DNA from: Pseudonocardia humida
GTDB lineage: Bacteria > Actinomycetota > Actinomycetes > Mycobacteriales > Pseudonocardiaceae
NCBI RefSeq assembly: GCF_023898865.1
Contig: NZ_JAGSOV010000053.1
Location: 56,323 to 120,322, forward strand
Reading direction: 5' to 3'
Length of the DNA stretch: 64,000 nucleotides
Below are positions 8,394-20,080 of this stretch, piece after piece. Numbering within the stretch: the first letter of the stretch is position 1; every line of letters begins with the position of its first letter. The position numbers and the translations under genes are program-made. The notes beneath the pieces were generated by a model. It was not told the origin of the DNA. It saw only the letters and a program-made list of their open reading frames with translations, and ran no database searches.

Positions 8394-8438
8394 CGACGAG
8401 CCCACCCGAAGCGAGCCAGGGGTCACCCAGGCAGGCGC

Positions 8439-11105
8439 TCAACCGTCCCCGACAGCCGCGACCGCAGCCCGCAACCGGTCGAACAGCTCCCCCCGCGACC
8501 CCACCCCGAGCCGCTGCCGCATCCGCGCCACGTAGTGCTCCACCGTCTTCGCCGAGATGTAGAGCCGCGACCCGATCTGCTTGTAGGTCAACCCGGCCAG
8601 GATCAGCCGCCCGATCTCCAGCTCGCGCTCGGTGAAGGGGTTGTCGTCCGCGGGGGTCGCCGGGGTGGCCGTGTCGAGCTCGGGGGTGCTGGGTTCGGTG
8701 GTGTCCGGTGCGGCGGTGTCCGGGGTCGCCCCCGGGGCCACGGTGCGGGCGAACGCGTGCAGCGCGGCGGCGGCCCGGCGCTCGGGCACGAGCGGGGCGG
8801 CCCGGCCGAGCAGCCGGGCGGCCTCCCAGCCCAGCCCGACGGCCTGCATGCGGCGGCCCAGTGCGACCAGGGCGTCCGGGTCGGTGCGCCCGGTGAGCAC
8901 GTCCGCCCAGGCGGTCCCGGCGGCGTGCAGCACCGCCGGGTACGGGCCGGTGTCGGCCATCGCGGCCAGGGCCTCGACCTGGCGGTCGACCTCCTCGGCG
9001 GCGTCGGTGACGACCGCGGCCTGCAGCCGCGACCAGTGCAGCGGGGCCGTCCACAGCGCCGGACGGCCGAGGCGGTCGAGCAGCTGCTCGGCCTCGTCGA
9101 GGTGGGCGGCGAGGCGGTCGGACTCGTCGAGCGCGGCGGCGGCGACGGCCAGCTCGCCCAGCTGGCGCAGGGTGAACAGGTCGACCGGGTAGCGGACCAG
9201 CGCGTCGCGGGCGCGGGCCCAGGCCGTGGCCAGCGCGCCGGGGCTCTCCGCGCGGCGGGCGACGGCGACGTCCAGCGCGGCGGCGACGACCTCGTCGCGG
9301 GGCTCCAGGCGCACGTCGGGGCGGGAGAGGCGGTCGAGCAGCCTGCGGACGGCGCCGGGGTGGCCGCCGGCCAGCAGCAGCCGGGCGTGCAGCAGCCGGT
9401 GGCGCAGGGCGGCGGGGCGCCCGCCGTGGCGGCCCTGCACGGCCCGGCGCAGGACGTCGGCGGCGACCGACAGCTCGCCGCACTGCAGCGCGACGACGGC
9501 GGTCAGGGCGGCGGGGGTGTCGGGCAGCAGCGCGGTGGCCGCGATCGGCTCGAGCAGGGCGGCGGCCCGGGACAGCCGCGACACCGCGGCCGGGGCCGAG
9601 CCGGTGACCGTGGCGATCATGCCATCGGCCATCAGCGCGGCGGCCCCGCCGAGCAGCGTCGACGGGCCGGGGGCCGCGGCCGCGGCGGCGACCGCCCGCT
9701 CGGCCTCGGCCAGCGCGCCCGTCGCGACCAGCGCGGGCACGCCCAGCAGGGCGTCGGCGGGGGAGAGGCTGCGGTAGAGCTCGGCGCTGCCCGACAGCAT
9801 GCCGCGGTGGGCGAGCACGGCCGCGGTCGTGTGCACGGCCTGGGCGCGGTCGGCGGCCGCCGCGTCGGTGAGGGTCGCGTCGGTGTGCGACGCGGCGGCG
9901 AGCACCGGGTCGGCGTGGCGCAGGGCGGCGTCCAGGTCGCCGGCCAGCGCGGTCGCCCGGGCCCGGCGGGCGGCCAGCGCGCGGGCCGGGCGCCCGGCCG
10001 CGACCGCGCCCGCCAGCAGCTCGGCGGCCAGCGCCGGGGAGTCGGCGATCGCCTCGTCGGCGGCGGCCTCCAGCACCGCGGCGACCCGGGTCCCGCTCGC
10101 GCCGGTGCCCAGCAGCCTGCGCCCCGCGACGAGCACGGAGCCGCCGCGGTCGAGCTCGATGGTGGCCAGCCGGCACTGCAGCTCGCGGCGGCGCAGCACC
10201 GGCGTCAGGCGCAGGAACAGCGCCTGGATGATCGGGATCAGCTCCCCGGTGTCGCGCAGCAGGCCGGTGGCCATGGCGGCCTCGACGGCCGCCCCGATCC
10301 CGGCGTCCATCCCCACCTGGCCGCCGCCGGGCAGGCCGTCGAACAGGGTGCCCAGCACGTCGCTGTCCAGCGCGGCGCCCAGCGCCATCGCCTCCAGCAC
10401 GGCGTGCACGTCGGGTTCCAGCGCGTCCACCCGGTGGCGCAGCCGCTCGGCGAACGCCGCGGAGACCGTGATCCGGTCGGGCCGGTCGAACCGCTCCGGC
10501 TCGCGCGGGTCGAAGCGGCCCGACTCGCGCAGCACGTGGGCGACCAGGTCGACCAGGCCGGGCAGGCCGCCGGACTGCTCGTGGACCAGCGCGACCATCG
10601 GCTCGGGGGGCGCGCAGTCGAGCCGCTCGGCGATCCGGTCGGCCACCGCGGCCCGGTCGAGGTGGCCGACCATGGCCACGATCCGGCGGGGGCCGAGGGT
10701 GGCGGTCAGCGCGGCGAGCGCGCGCGGGCGCGGCCAGGGCCGGTGGGCCAGCACCAGCCGGGCGGCCGGGTCGGCGGCGAGGCGGCAGAGCCGGTCGAGA
10801 TCGGCGTCGGTGAGCCGGTGCGCGTCGTCGACCAGGACGGCGGCGTCCCGCGGGTCCGACCACGGCCCCGGGTACCGGACGACTTCCACGCCTGCCCGCG
10901 CGTAGGCGGCGGCCAGCTCGTCGAGCAGCATCGACTTGCCGGTGCCGCCGGGGCCGACGATCGCGGCGGCCAGCGGGGCCACCGGGTCCTCGACGACCCG
11001 GGCGGTCAGCGCCTCGCCGCCGGGCGGCCCGCCGTAGGGCCGCTGCGCGAGCGCGGTCGCCCCGTCCGTCGAACCCGGCCACCGCGACACGTCCGTTGCC
11101 CCCAT
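8439..11105 (-). CDS. LuxR-family ATPase regulator, MalT/LAL type (IniR-like)
   Basis: An 888-residue large ATP-binding LuxR regulator. The Walker A GPGGTGKS is at residues 51-58 and a Walker B-like VLVDDAHRL about 60 residues on. A long helical TPR-like middle follows, and a C-terminal LuxR HTH (FTERELEIGRLILAGLTYKQ, then SAKTVEHYVARMRQRL) occupies about the last 65 residues. Such proteins sense a ligand through the ATPase/TPR body and activate promoters through the HTH. It lies convergent to the ini-like operon. In M. tuberculosis the LAL regulator Rv0339c (IniR) adjoins iniBAC, so this is probably the orthologous activator, responding to a sugar or cell-wall precursor signal; the ligand is inference. 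It may be read with pepN, which lies 126 bases upstream. Confidence 0.87.
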   Translation of the reverse strand: MGATDVSRWPGSTDGATALAQRPYGGPPGGEALTARVVEDPVAPLAAAIVGPGGTGKSMLLDELAAAYARAGVEVVRYPGPWSDPRDAAVLVDDAHRLTDADLDRLCRLAADPAARLVLAHRPWPRPRALAALTATLGPRRIVAMVGHLDRAAVADRIAERLDCAPPEPMVALVHEQSGGLPGLVDLVAHVLRESGRFDPREPERFDRPDRITVSAAFAERLRHRVDALEPDVHAVLEAMALGAALDSDVLGTLFDGLPGGGQVGMDAGIGAAVEAAMATGLLRDTGELIPIIQALFLRLTPVLRRRELQCRLATIELDRGGSVLVAGRRLLGTGASGTRVAAVLEAAADEAIADSPALAAELLAGAVAAGRPARALAARRARATALAGDLDAALRHADPVLAAASHTDATLTDAAAADRAQAVHTTAAVLAHRGMLSGSAELYRSLSPADALLGVPALVATGALAEAERAVAAAAAAPGPSTLLGGAAALMADGMIATVTGSAPAAVSRLSRAAALLEPIAATALLPDTPAALTAVVALQCGELSVAADVLRRAVQGRHGGRPAALRHRLLHARLLLAGGHPGAVRRLLDRLSRPDVRLEPRDEVVAAALDVAVARRAESPGALATAWARARDALVRYPVDLFTLRQLGELAVAAAALDESDRLAAHLDEAEQLLDRLGRPALWTAPLHWSRLQAAVVTDAAEEVDRQVEALAAMADTGPYPAVLHAAGTAWADVLTGRTDPDALVALGRRMQAVGLGWEAARLLGRAAPLVPERRAAAALHAFARTVAPGATPDTAAPDTTEPSTPELDTATPATPADDNPFTERELEIGRLILAGLTYKQIGSRLYISAKTVEHYVARMRQRLGVGSRGELFDRLRAAVAAVGDG

Positions 11106-11231
11106 CCCGGCCGCTCGGCCGTCACCGGGCAGTGTCGTCCGGCTCGGGGGTGGTCGTTAACGCGCTGTCGCCGGACAACCGCATCGAGTGACACCCGACG
11201 GTGCGCGATCACAGCACGTGAGCCCGACCGG

Positions 11232-13847
<2,616 letters not shown>

Positions 13848-13963
13848 GTGCCGGCGGCGGATGCCGGTGAGATCGGTCCCGGCCGCGACCGGGCGGGCGG
13901 GAATCCCGACGGGCGGTCACGGGTTGGCGTTGACGAGTGAGCCCACCGTCGAACGGAGAAGCT

Positions 13964-14590
13964 GTGACCAGCACGGACGCCACCACCGCAACGGCGAGGG
14001 TCGACTTCTGGTTCGACCCGCTCTGCCCGTGGGCGTGGATCACCTCGCGGTGGATGCTGGAGGTGCGCGAGGTCCGCGACGTGCGGATCGACTGGCACGT
14101 GATGAGCCTGTCTGTGCTCAACGAGGGCCGCGACCTGTCGGAGGACTACCGGGCGATGATGGACCGCGGCTGGGGCCCGGTGCGCGTGGCGATCGCCGCG
14201 GCGAAGGAGCGCGGCCCGGAGATCCTCGAGCCGCTCTACACGGCGATGGGCACGCGCATCCACGACCGGGGCAACAAGGACTTCGACGTGGTGATCAAGG
14301 AGGCGCTGGCCGAGCTGGAGCTGCCGGCGTCCCTGGCCGCCGCGGCGACGAGCACCGAGCACGACGCCGAGCTGCGCGAGAGCCACGCCCGGGGCATGGA
14401 GCCGGTCGGGCTGGACGTGGGCACGCCCACCATCCACATCGACGGCGTGGCGTTCTTCGGCCCGGTGCTCTCGCGCATCCCGCGCGGCGAGGACGCCGGC
14501 CGGGTGTTCGACGGCAGCCGGCTGCTGGCGTCCTACCCGCACTTCTTCGAGCTGAAGCGCACCCGCAGCGAGGACCCCGCGTTCGACTGA
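13964..14590 (+). CDS. DsbA-fold oxidoreductase, Rv2466c (mycothiol nitroreductase)-like
   Basis: A 208-residue thioredoxin/DsbA-fold protein strongly resembling mycobacterial Rv2466c, a mycothiol-dependent reductase. Shared landmarks are DFWFDPLCPW near the N-terminus, SRWMLEV, WGPVRVAI, LYTAMG, GTPTIHIDGVAFFGPVLS and a C-terminal SYPHFFELKRTR. The active site reads CPWA (Cys21 to Ala24), so the resolving cysteine of the usual CPWC is absent; a monothiol mechanism with mycothiol as the second thiol is possible. GTG at 13964 has GGAG 5 bases upstream; an in-frame GTG at 13937 is weaker. It diverges from pepN exactly as in mycobacteria. Confidence 0.92.
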   Translation: MTSTDATTATARVDFWFDPLCPWAWITSRWMLEVREVRDVRIDWHVMSLSVLNEGRDLSEDYRAMMDRGWGPVRVAIAAAKERGPEILEPLYTAMGTRIHDRGNKDFDVVIKEALAELELPASLAAAATSTEHDAELRESHARGMEPVGLDVGTPTIHIDGVAFFGPVLSRIPRGEDAGRVFDGSRLLASYPHFFELKRTRSEDPAFD

Positions 14591-14596
14591 GACCCG

Positions 14597-14626
14597 CGCG
14601 GGCGGGCCCGCCGGGGTCCGCCCGCG
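14597..14626 (+). terminator. 9-bp GC hairpin
   Basis: CGCGGGCGG (14597-14605) pairs with CCGCCCGCG (14618-14626) around a 12-base loop, a few bases after the Rv2466c-like stop. It should separate that gene from the kinase downstream. Confidence 0.55.
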
Positions 14627-14747
14627 GCACCGCGGGACGGCCGTCCGGCCAAGATCGAGTCAGGGCGCGCGGCCGCCGAGGACCGGGCGGTGACGAGCAC
14701 GACCGCACTGGTCCGGGCCGGAGCAGGGGTCGCTACCCTAGGCCACG

Positions 14748-16304
14748 ATGAGTACCCCGTCCGATGACACCCCGAGCCGCATCGGCGACCGCTACCGGTT
14801 GGAAGAGCGGATCGGCGCCGGCGCCATGGGCGCCGTCTGGCGGGCTACCGATGAGTTGTTGAACCGCACCGTCGCGGTCAAGGAGCTGCTCGCGGCCGCG
14901 GTCCCGGCCAGGGGCGGCGCGCTGGAGGAGTCCCGCCAACGCATCCTGCGCGAGGGCCGCATCGGGGCCCGGCTGCAGCACCCGCACGTCATCAGCATGT
15001 TCGACGTCGTCGTGCACGAGGACAGCCCCTGGCTGGTCATGGAGTACCTGCCGTCGGTGTCGCTGGCCCAGCGGCTCGCCCAGGACGGGCCGATGGCCCC
15101 GCGCGAGGCGGCCGACATCGGCAGCCAGGTCGCCGACGGGCTGGCCGCCGCGCACAAGGCGGGCGTGGTGCACCGCGACATCAAGCCGGGCAACGTGCTG
15201 CTCGGCGACGACGGCCGGGTCAAGCTCACCGACTTCGGCGTCTCGCGCGCCGTGGACGACGTCCAGCTCACCCGCACCGGCCTGATCGCCGGCACACCGG
15301 CGTTCCTGGCCCCCGAGGTGGCCCGCGGCCAGGACCCCACCTCGGCCTCGGACGTCTTCGCGCTCGGCGCCACGCTGTACGCCGCGGTCGAGGGTGGCCC
15401 ACCTTTCGGACTGGACGACAACGCCTACGCCCTGCTGCACAAGGTGGCCACCGGTGAGGTCGAGCCGCCGAAGCAGGCCGGCGAGCTGCACGACGTGATG
15501 ATGCGGCTGCTGGCCAAGGAGCCCGAGGAGCGGCCGACCGCCGCCCAGGCCCGCGACCTGCTGGCCAAGGTGGCCTCCGGTGCGGCCGCGCCGCCGGGCA
15601 CGGCCACCGCCGTGCTGCCGCCCCCGGCGGGGCGGGCCGCCCCCCGCCGGCCCTCGCCGCGCCCCGTCCCGGCCGCGGCGCCCGCCCGCCCGACCCGCCC
15701 GCCCGCCGAGCCGCGCGACCGCCGCCGCCCGCCGGTCTGGCTGATCGCGCTGGTCGCCGCGCTCGTCGTCGGTGGCGCGATCGCCGCGGTCCTGCTGAAC
15801 AACCTGGCCGGTGGCGGGGGCGGCGCCGACCCGTCGGCCGCGCCGACGACCACCGGTGAGGTCGCCGCGCCGCCCGCCGGCGCGCCGTCGACCACCGAGG
15901 GCGGCGAGGATCCGCCCTCGCCCACGCCTGCGCCCACCACCGAGCCCGCGCCCACGACGACGGCGGAGCCGACGAGCACGCCCGCCACGGCGCCGAACGA
16001 CGCGGTGCAGTTCGTCCTGGACTACTACTCGCAGCTGCCCGGCAACATCGACGCGGCGCTGTCGCGGCTGAGCCCGCGCGCGGTCGCGCAGTCCGGCGGC
16101 GAGTCCGGGTACCGGAACTTCTGGAGCCGGGTCGACCGGGTGATCGTCCGGAACGTGCAGCGCCCGGACCCGACGACCGGCACCGTCACGGGCCTGGTGA
16201 CCTTCACCTACAACGACGGCAGCCCCACGGAGACCGACGTACCGTACTCCTGGGACATCGCGATCGACGACGGCCGGACGATCATGGAGAGCTTCTCCAG
16301 CTGA
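14748..16304 (+). CDS. Ser/Thr protein kinase with transmembrane segment (PknB type)
   Basis: A 518-residue receptor-type kinase. The glycine loop is IGAGAMGAVW, the ATP lysine is in VAVKELL, the catalytic loop HRDIKPGNVLL, the metal motif DFGVSR and the APE motif LAPEV, within the first 260 residues. A Pro/Arg-rich juxtamembrane region leads to a single membrane helix (WLIALVAALVVGGAIAAVLL, about 330-350). Outside the cell a Pro/Thr/Glu-rich linker precedes a folded domain of about 110 residues (VQFVLDYYSQLPGN...) instead of PASTA repeats. TACCCT lies 8 bases before the ATG and could be a -10 for a leaderless or near-leaderless transcript. The substrate is unknown; this is the first gene after the pepN/Rv2466c block. 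Confidence 0.93.
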   Translation: MSTPSDDTPSRIGDRYRLEERIGAGAMGAVWRATDELLNRTVAVKELLAAAVPARGGALEESRQRILREGRIGARLQHPHVISMFDVVVHEDSPWLVMEYLPSVSLAQRLAQDGPMAPREAADIGSQVADGLAAAHKAGVVHRDIKPGNVLLGDDGRVKLTDFGVSRAVDDVQLTRTGLIAGTPAFLAPEVARGQDPTSASDVFALGATLYAAVEGGPPFGLDDNAYALLHKVATGEVEPPKQAGELHDVMMRLLAKEPEERPTAAQARDLLAKVASGAAAPPGTATAVLPPPAGRAAPRRPSPRPVPAAAPARPTRPPAEPRDRRRPPVWLIALVAALVVGGAIAAVLLNNLAGGGGGADPSAAPTTTGEVAAPPAGAPSTTEGGEDPPSPTPAPTTEPAPTTTAEPTSTPATAPNDAVQFVLDYYSQLPGNIDAALSRLSPRAVAQSGGESGYRNFWSRVDRVIVRNVQRPDPTTGTVTGLVTFTYNDGSPTETDVPYSWDIAIDDGRTIMESFSS

Positions 16305-16320
16305 CCGCCCGGCCGGTCGG

Positions 16321-18174
16321 TCAGGCCGTCTGCTCCACCGGTTCCAGCAGGTGCGCGGTGACCCACCCCACCACCTCGCGGACGAACACCGCCCGGTTGG
16401 CCGTGCCGTGCACCTCGTGGCCCTCGTCGTCGAACAGCAGGAACCCCGGCGAGGCCGCCCGCTCGCGCAGCGCCGCCACCACCTGCTCGGCCTCCACGAG
16501 CGGCACGTTGGTGTCGTGCGCCCCGTGCACCACCAGCAGCGGCGCCACGATCCGGTCGACGTGGTGGATCGGGGAGAGCTCGCGCAGCAGCTCCGCGTCG
16601 ACCCGCGGGTCGCCGTACTTGGTGACCGCGGCGGCCGCGATCCACGGCTCGGTCTGGTCGTAGAACGTGGCGAAGTCGGAGATCCCGCACACGTCCACGC
16701 CCACCGCGAACAGCTCCGGGAACCAGGCCAGCGCGACCAGCGTCAGGTAGCCGCCGTAGGACCGGCCGGAGACCCCGACCCTCGCCGGGTCGGCCAGCTC
16801 GGCCGAGACCAGGAAGTCGACGGCCGCGCGCACGTCGGTGATCGCCACGAAGCGGCGGTCGAGGTCGTCGGCCGCGGCGAAGGAGCGCCCGTAGCCGATC
16901 GAGCCCCGCACGTTCGGCGCGAACACCGCCACCCCGGCCGCCACCATGGCCTGGAACAGCGGCTGGTGCACCGGCCGCTCCTGGGCCTCCGGGCCGCCGT
17001 GCAGCCACAGCAGCGTCGGCAGCGGGCCCAGCGCGCCGCGCGGGCGGAACAGCCACCCCGACAGCACCAGCCCGTCCTCGGCGCGGAACTCGTGCAGCGT
17101 GGGCGCGACGAAGGCGCCGCCGTCGTCGGGCTCGGCGGGCAGCAGCGGGCCCAGCTCGCCGGTGTCCAGCGCGACCCGGCTCACCCGCGGGGTGACCGTC
17201 GGGCCCTCGGCCGCGACCAGCAGCGCGTCGCCGTCGCGGGTGAAGGCGAGGCCGGTGACCACGTCGCCGGGGACGGGGCCGAGCGGCTCGGCGAGGCCGG
17301 AGCGCAGGTCGAGCAGCTCGTTCTCGCTCACCCCGGCCACGTTCCAGACCAGCGCGGCGCGCACGCCCGCCGGGTCGAGCGCGACGATGTCGAGGTCGGC
17401 GTCCTCGCGCTCGGCCACCACGAACACGGTGGACACCGCGTCGCCGCGCAGGGTGACCGCGAGCAGCGCGGGCCGCTCCCGGCCGGCGTCGGTGTGCACG
17501 TAGAGCTGGCGCCCGGTGATGCCGAACCGGGCGTCGGCCACGTTGGCCTCCCCGCCGGGGATCAGCTCGGTGCGCCGCCCCGACCACAGGTCGACCAGCT
17601 CCAGGCCGCGCTGCCCGCGCCTGCCCAGCCGCACGACGGCGCGGCGGCCGTCGCCGCTGACCGCGCAGACCCGCGCGGCCGGCCCGGCCGCGACCACCGT
17701 CGACGTGCCGTCGCGCAGGTCGTAGAGGCAGGCCTGGCCGTCGCCGGCGCCCTCGGGGAACACGGTGACGCCGAGCTGGTTGCCGCTGGGCGACCAGGAC
17801 CCGAGGGTGACCGCCGCGGCGCCGGGGGCGATCTCCTGGACCTCCCCGGAGTCGGGGCTGTGCAGCCGCACCCGCGTGCGCTCGCCACCGCAGTGGGCGA
17901 GCTGGCAGGCGATCCAGGCGCCGTCGGGCGACCAGCTCAGCGCCTGCACGTCGTCGCCGGTCACCAGCGGGAAGTCCGGCTCGACGACCGGGCCGCCGTC
18001 GGCGGGCAGCACGGCCACCCAGGCGTGCGGGCGCCCGTCGCGGTCGGAGATCCAGGCGATGCGGGTGCCGTCCGGGGACGGCACCGGTTCGCAGTAGTGG
18101 GGGATGGGGGAGTCGGATCGCCCGCTGCGGGCGAGACGTCGCTCGGCCAGCTCAGCCTGCGAATGGATGGACAC
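16321..18174 (-). CDS. S9-family serine peptidase (prolyl oligopeptidase-like)
   Basis: A 617-residue protein with an N-terminal WD/TolB-like beta-propeller (PSPDGTRIAWISDRDG, WSPDGAWIA) and a C-terminal alpha/beta-hydrolase. The catalytic serine is in GVSGRSYGGY, the aspartate in VHGAHDTNVP and the histidine in DDEGHEVHG. Family members cleave short peptides or acyl-peptides in the cytosol. GTG at 18174 starts 4 bases after the asnB-like stop, so the two are translationally coupled; a longer upstream reading frame overlaps asnB and is rejected. NAGGN osmolyte systems combine an asparagine-synthase-like amidotransferase with a peptidase (usually M42); here an S9 enzyme occupies that place, so it may degrade or recycle the product. 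Confidence 0.9.
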   Translation of the reverse strand: MSIHSQAELAERRLARSGRSDSPIPHYCEPVPSPDGTRIAWISDRDGRPHAWVAVLPADGGPVVEPDFPLVTGDDVQALSWSPDGAWIACQLAHCGGERTRVRLHSPDSGEVQEIAPGAAAVTLGSWSPSGNQLGVTVFPEGAGDGQACLYDLRDGTSTVVAAGPAARVCAVSGDGRRAVVRLGRRGQRGLELVDLWSGRRTELIPGGEANVADARFGITGRQLYVHTDAGRERPALLAVTLRGDAVSTVFVVAEREDADLDIVALDPAGVRAALVWNVAGVSENELLDLRSGLAEPLGPVPGDVVTGLAFTRDGDALLVAAEGPTVTPRVSRVALDTGELGPLLPAEPDDGGAFVAPTLHEFRAEDGLVLSGWLFRPRGALGPLPTLLWLHGGPEAQERPVHQPLFQAMVAAGVAVFAPNVRGSIGYGRSFAAADDLDRRFVAITDVRAAVDFLVSAELADPARVGVSGRSYGGYLTLVALAWFPELFAVGVDVCGISDFATFYDQTEPWIAAAAVTKYGDPRVDAELLRELSPIHHVDRIVAPLLVVHGAHDTNVPLVEAEQVVAALRERAASPGFLLFDDEGHEVHGTANRAVFVREVVGWVTAHLLEPVEQTA

Positions 18175-18178
18175 CAAG

Positions 18179-19960
18179 CTAGAGCCCCCTCTCCTGCAAC
18201 CACATCTCCAGCAGAGCCACCTGCCACAACGCGTTCGACCCCAGGTTGGTGCGCTGGGTGTTGGGGTCGGCCAGCATCGCGTCCAGCCAGTCGCGGCGGA
18301 CCAGCCCCCGCGCCTTGGCCACCGGGTCGGTGACGGCGTCGCGCACCCGGTCGAGGAACGGGCCCTCCAGGTGCCGGATCGCCGGCACCGGGAAGTAGCC
18401 CTTCGGCCGGTCGATGATGGCATCCGGCACGACGCCGCGGGCAGCCTCCTTGAGCACGCCCTTGCCCCCGTGCGCGAGCTTCAGCTCGGGCGGGCAGGCG
18501 GCGGCGAGTTCCACCAGCTCATGGTCCAGGAACGGGACCCGCGCCTCCAGGCCCCACGCCATCGTCATGTTGTCCACGCGCTTGACCGGGTCGTCGACCA
18601 GCATGATCGTCGAGTCCATGCGCAACGCCGCGTCCAACGTGTCCTGCGCGCCGGGCATTCCGAACCGCTCGGCGATGAACGCCCGGCTCGGGTCGTGGTC
18701 GAGCAGCCACTCCGGCTCCAGGATGTTCGCCAGGTCGGCGTGCGGGCGGTCGGTGAAGACCTTCGCGTACTCCTCGACCGCACGCTCGCGCGGCGTGCGG
18801 GCCAGCGGCGGGTACCAGTCGTAACCGGCGAACACCTCGTCGGCGCCCTGCCCGGACTGCACGACCGTGACCGACTTCTTGACCTCCTCGGCCAGCAGGT
18901 AGAACGCGACGCAGTCGTGGCTGACCATCGGCTCGGCCATGGCCGTGATCGCCCCGTCGACGGCGGGCAGCATCCGCGACGGGTCGACCAGGATCTGCTG
19001 GTGGTCGGTGCCGAAGGTCTGCGCGACCAGGTCGGAGTACTCGAACTCGTCGCCGGCCTCGCCCGCGGTGGCGTGGAAGCCGACGCTGAACGTCTTCAGC
19101 CCGACCTGGCCCTCCTGCGCCAGCAGCGCCACCACCAGCGACGAGTCGAGCCCCCCGGAGAGCAGCACGCCGACCGGCACGTCGGCGACCATCCGGCGGC
19201 GCACCGCCAGCCGCAGCGCCTCCAGCACCGCGTCGCGCCAGTCGCCCGCGCTCATGCCGGCCCGCCGCGGGTCGCGGACGTGCTCGGGCCGCCAGTACTC
19301 GTGGTCGCTGCTGGCGCCGTCGGGCTGGATCGTGCGCACGGTGGCCGGGGGCAGCTTGCGGACGCCGGCCAGGATCGTGCGCGGCGCGGGCACCACCGAG
19401 TGGAACGTCATGTAGTGGTGCAGGGCGACCGGGTCGATGCCGGTGTCCACCCCACCGCCCTCCAGCAGCGCCGGCAGCGACGAGGCGAACCGCAGGCTCC
19501 GCGGCCCCTCGCTGTAGTACAGCGGCTTGATGCCCAGCCGGTCGCGGCCCAGGGTCAGCACCCCCGACTCGCGGTCGACGATCGCGAACGCGAACATCCC
19601 GAGGAAGCGCTCCACGCAGGCCGGGCCCCAGCGGTGGAACGCCTTGATCAGCACCTCGGTGTCGGTGTGGGAGAAGAACCGGTAGCCCGCGGCCTCCAGC
19701 TCCTGGCGCAGCTCGCGGAAGTTGTAGACCAGGCCGTTGAAGACCGCGCTCAGCCCCAGCTCGGAGTCGACCATCGGCTGGGCGCCGCGCTCGGACAGGT
19801 CGAGGATCTTGAGCCGGCGGTGGCCGAGCGCGACCGGGCCGACGGCGTGCACCCCGGAGCCGTCCGGGCCCCGCCGGTGCATCGCGGCGGTGATCCGCGC
19901 GACGGCCGCCACGTCGGGCTCGCCGCCGTCGAACCGGATCTCCCCGGCGATGCCGCACAT
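18179..19960 (-). CDS. asnB: Asparagine synthase family amidotransferase, NAGGN-synthase type
   Basis: A 593-residue two-domain enzyme. MCGIAGE exposes Cys2 as nucleophile of the N-terminal glutaminase, with RRGPDG and FNGLVYNF downstream; the C-terminal synthetase has the ATP PP-loop SGGLDSS. I chose ATG at 19960 because Cys must be residue 2; upstream starts would bury it. Motifs such as DLSERGAQPMVD, SFHSVV-like FHSVVPAPRTIL and VQSGQGADEVFAGYDWYPPL resemble N-acetylglutaminylglutamine amide (NAGGN) amidotransferases more than classic AsnB. It would transfer glutamine-derived ammonia to a carboxyl group of a small peptide or aspartate. It is coupled to the S9 peptidase and lies near the GCS2/ATP-grasp ligase, which supports a peptide-metabolite pathway. 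Confidence 0.92.
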   Translation of the reverse strand: MCGIAGEIRFDGGEPDVAAVARITAAMHRRGPDGSGVHAVGPVALGHRRLKILDLSERGAQPMVDSELGLSAVFNGLVYNFRELRQELEAAGYRFFSHTDTEVLIKAFHRWGPACVERFLGMFAFAIVDRESGVLTLGRDRLGIKPLYYSEGPRSLRFASSLPALLEGGGVDTGIDPVALHHYMTFHSVVPAPRTILAGVRKLPPATVRTIQPDGASSDHEYWRPEHVRDPRRAGMSAGDWRDAVLEALRLAVRRRMVADVPVGVLLSGGLDSSLVVALLAQEGQVGLKTFSVGFHATAGEAGDEFEYSDLVAQTFGTDHQQILVDPSRMLPAVDGAITAMAEPMVSHDCVAFYLLAEEVKKSVTVVQSGQGADEVFAGYDWYPPLARTPRERAVEEYAKVFTDRPHADLANILEPEWLLDHDPSRAFIAERFGMPGAQDTLDAALRMDSTIMLVDDPVKRVDNMTMAWGLEARVPFLDHELVELAAACPPELKLAHGGKGVLKEAARGVVPDAIIDRPKGYFPVPAIRHLEGPFLDRVRDAVTDPVAKARGLVRRDWLDAMLADPNTQRTNLGSNALWQVALLEMWLQERGL

Positions 19961-20080
19961 GCGCTCTGTCCTCTCGTCGCGGTCTGGTTCGGACGAGTGG
20001 ACGATGCCGACCCCCGTCCGCGCAAGCGGCACCGTGTTTCCACCTCGTGTCCCGCGCCTCTCCTGTGGTGGACTCCACCG

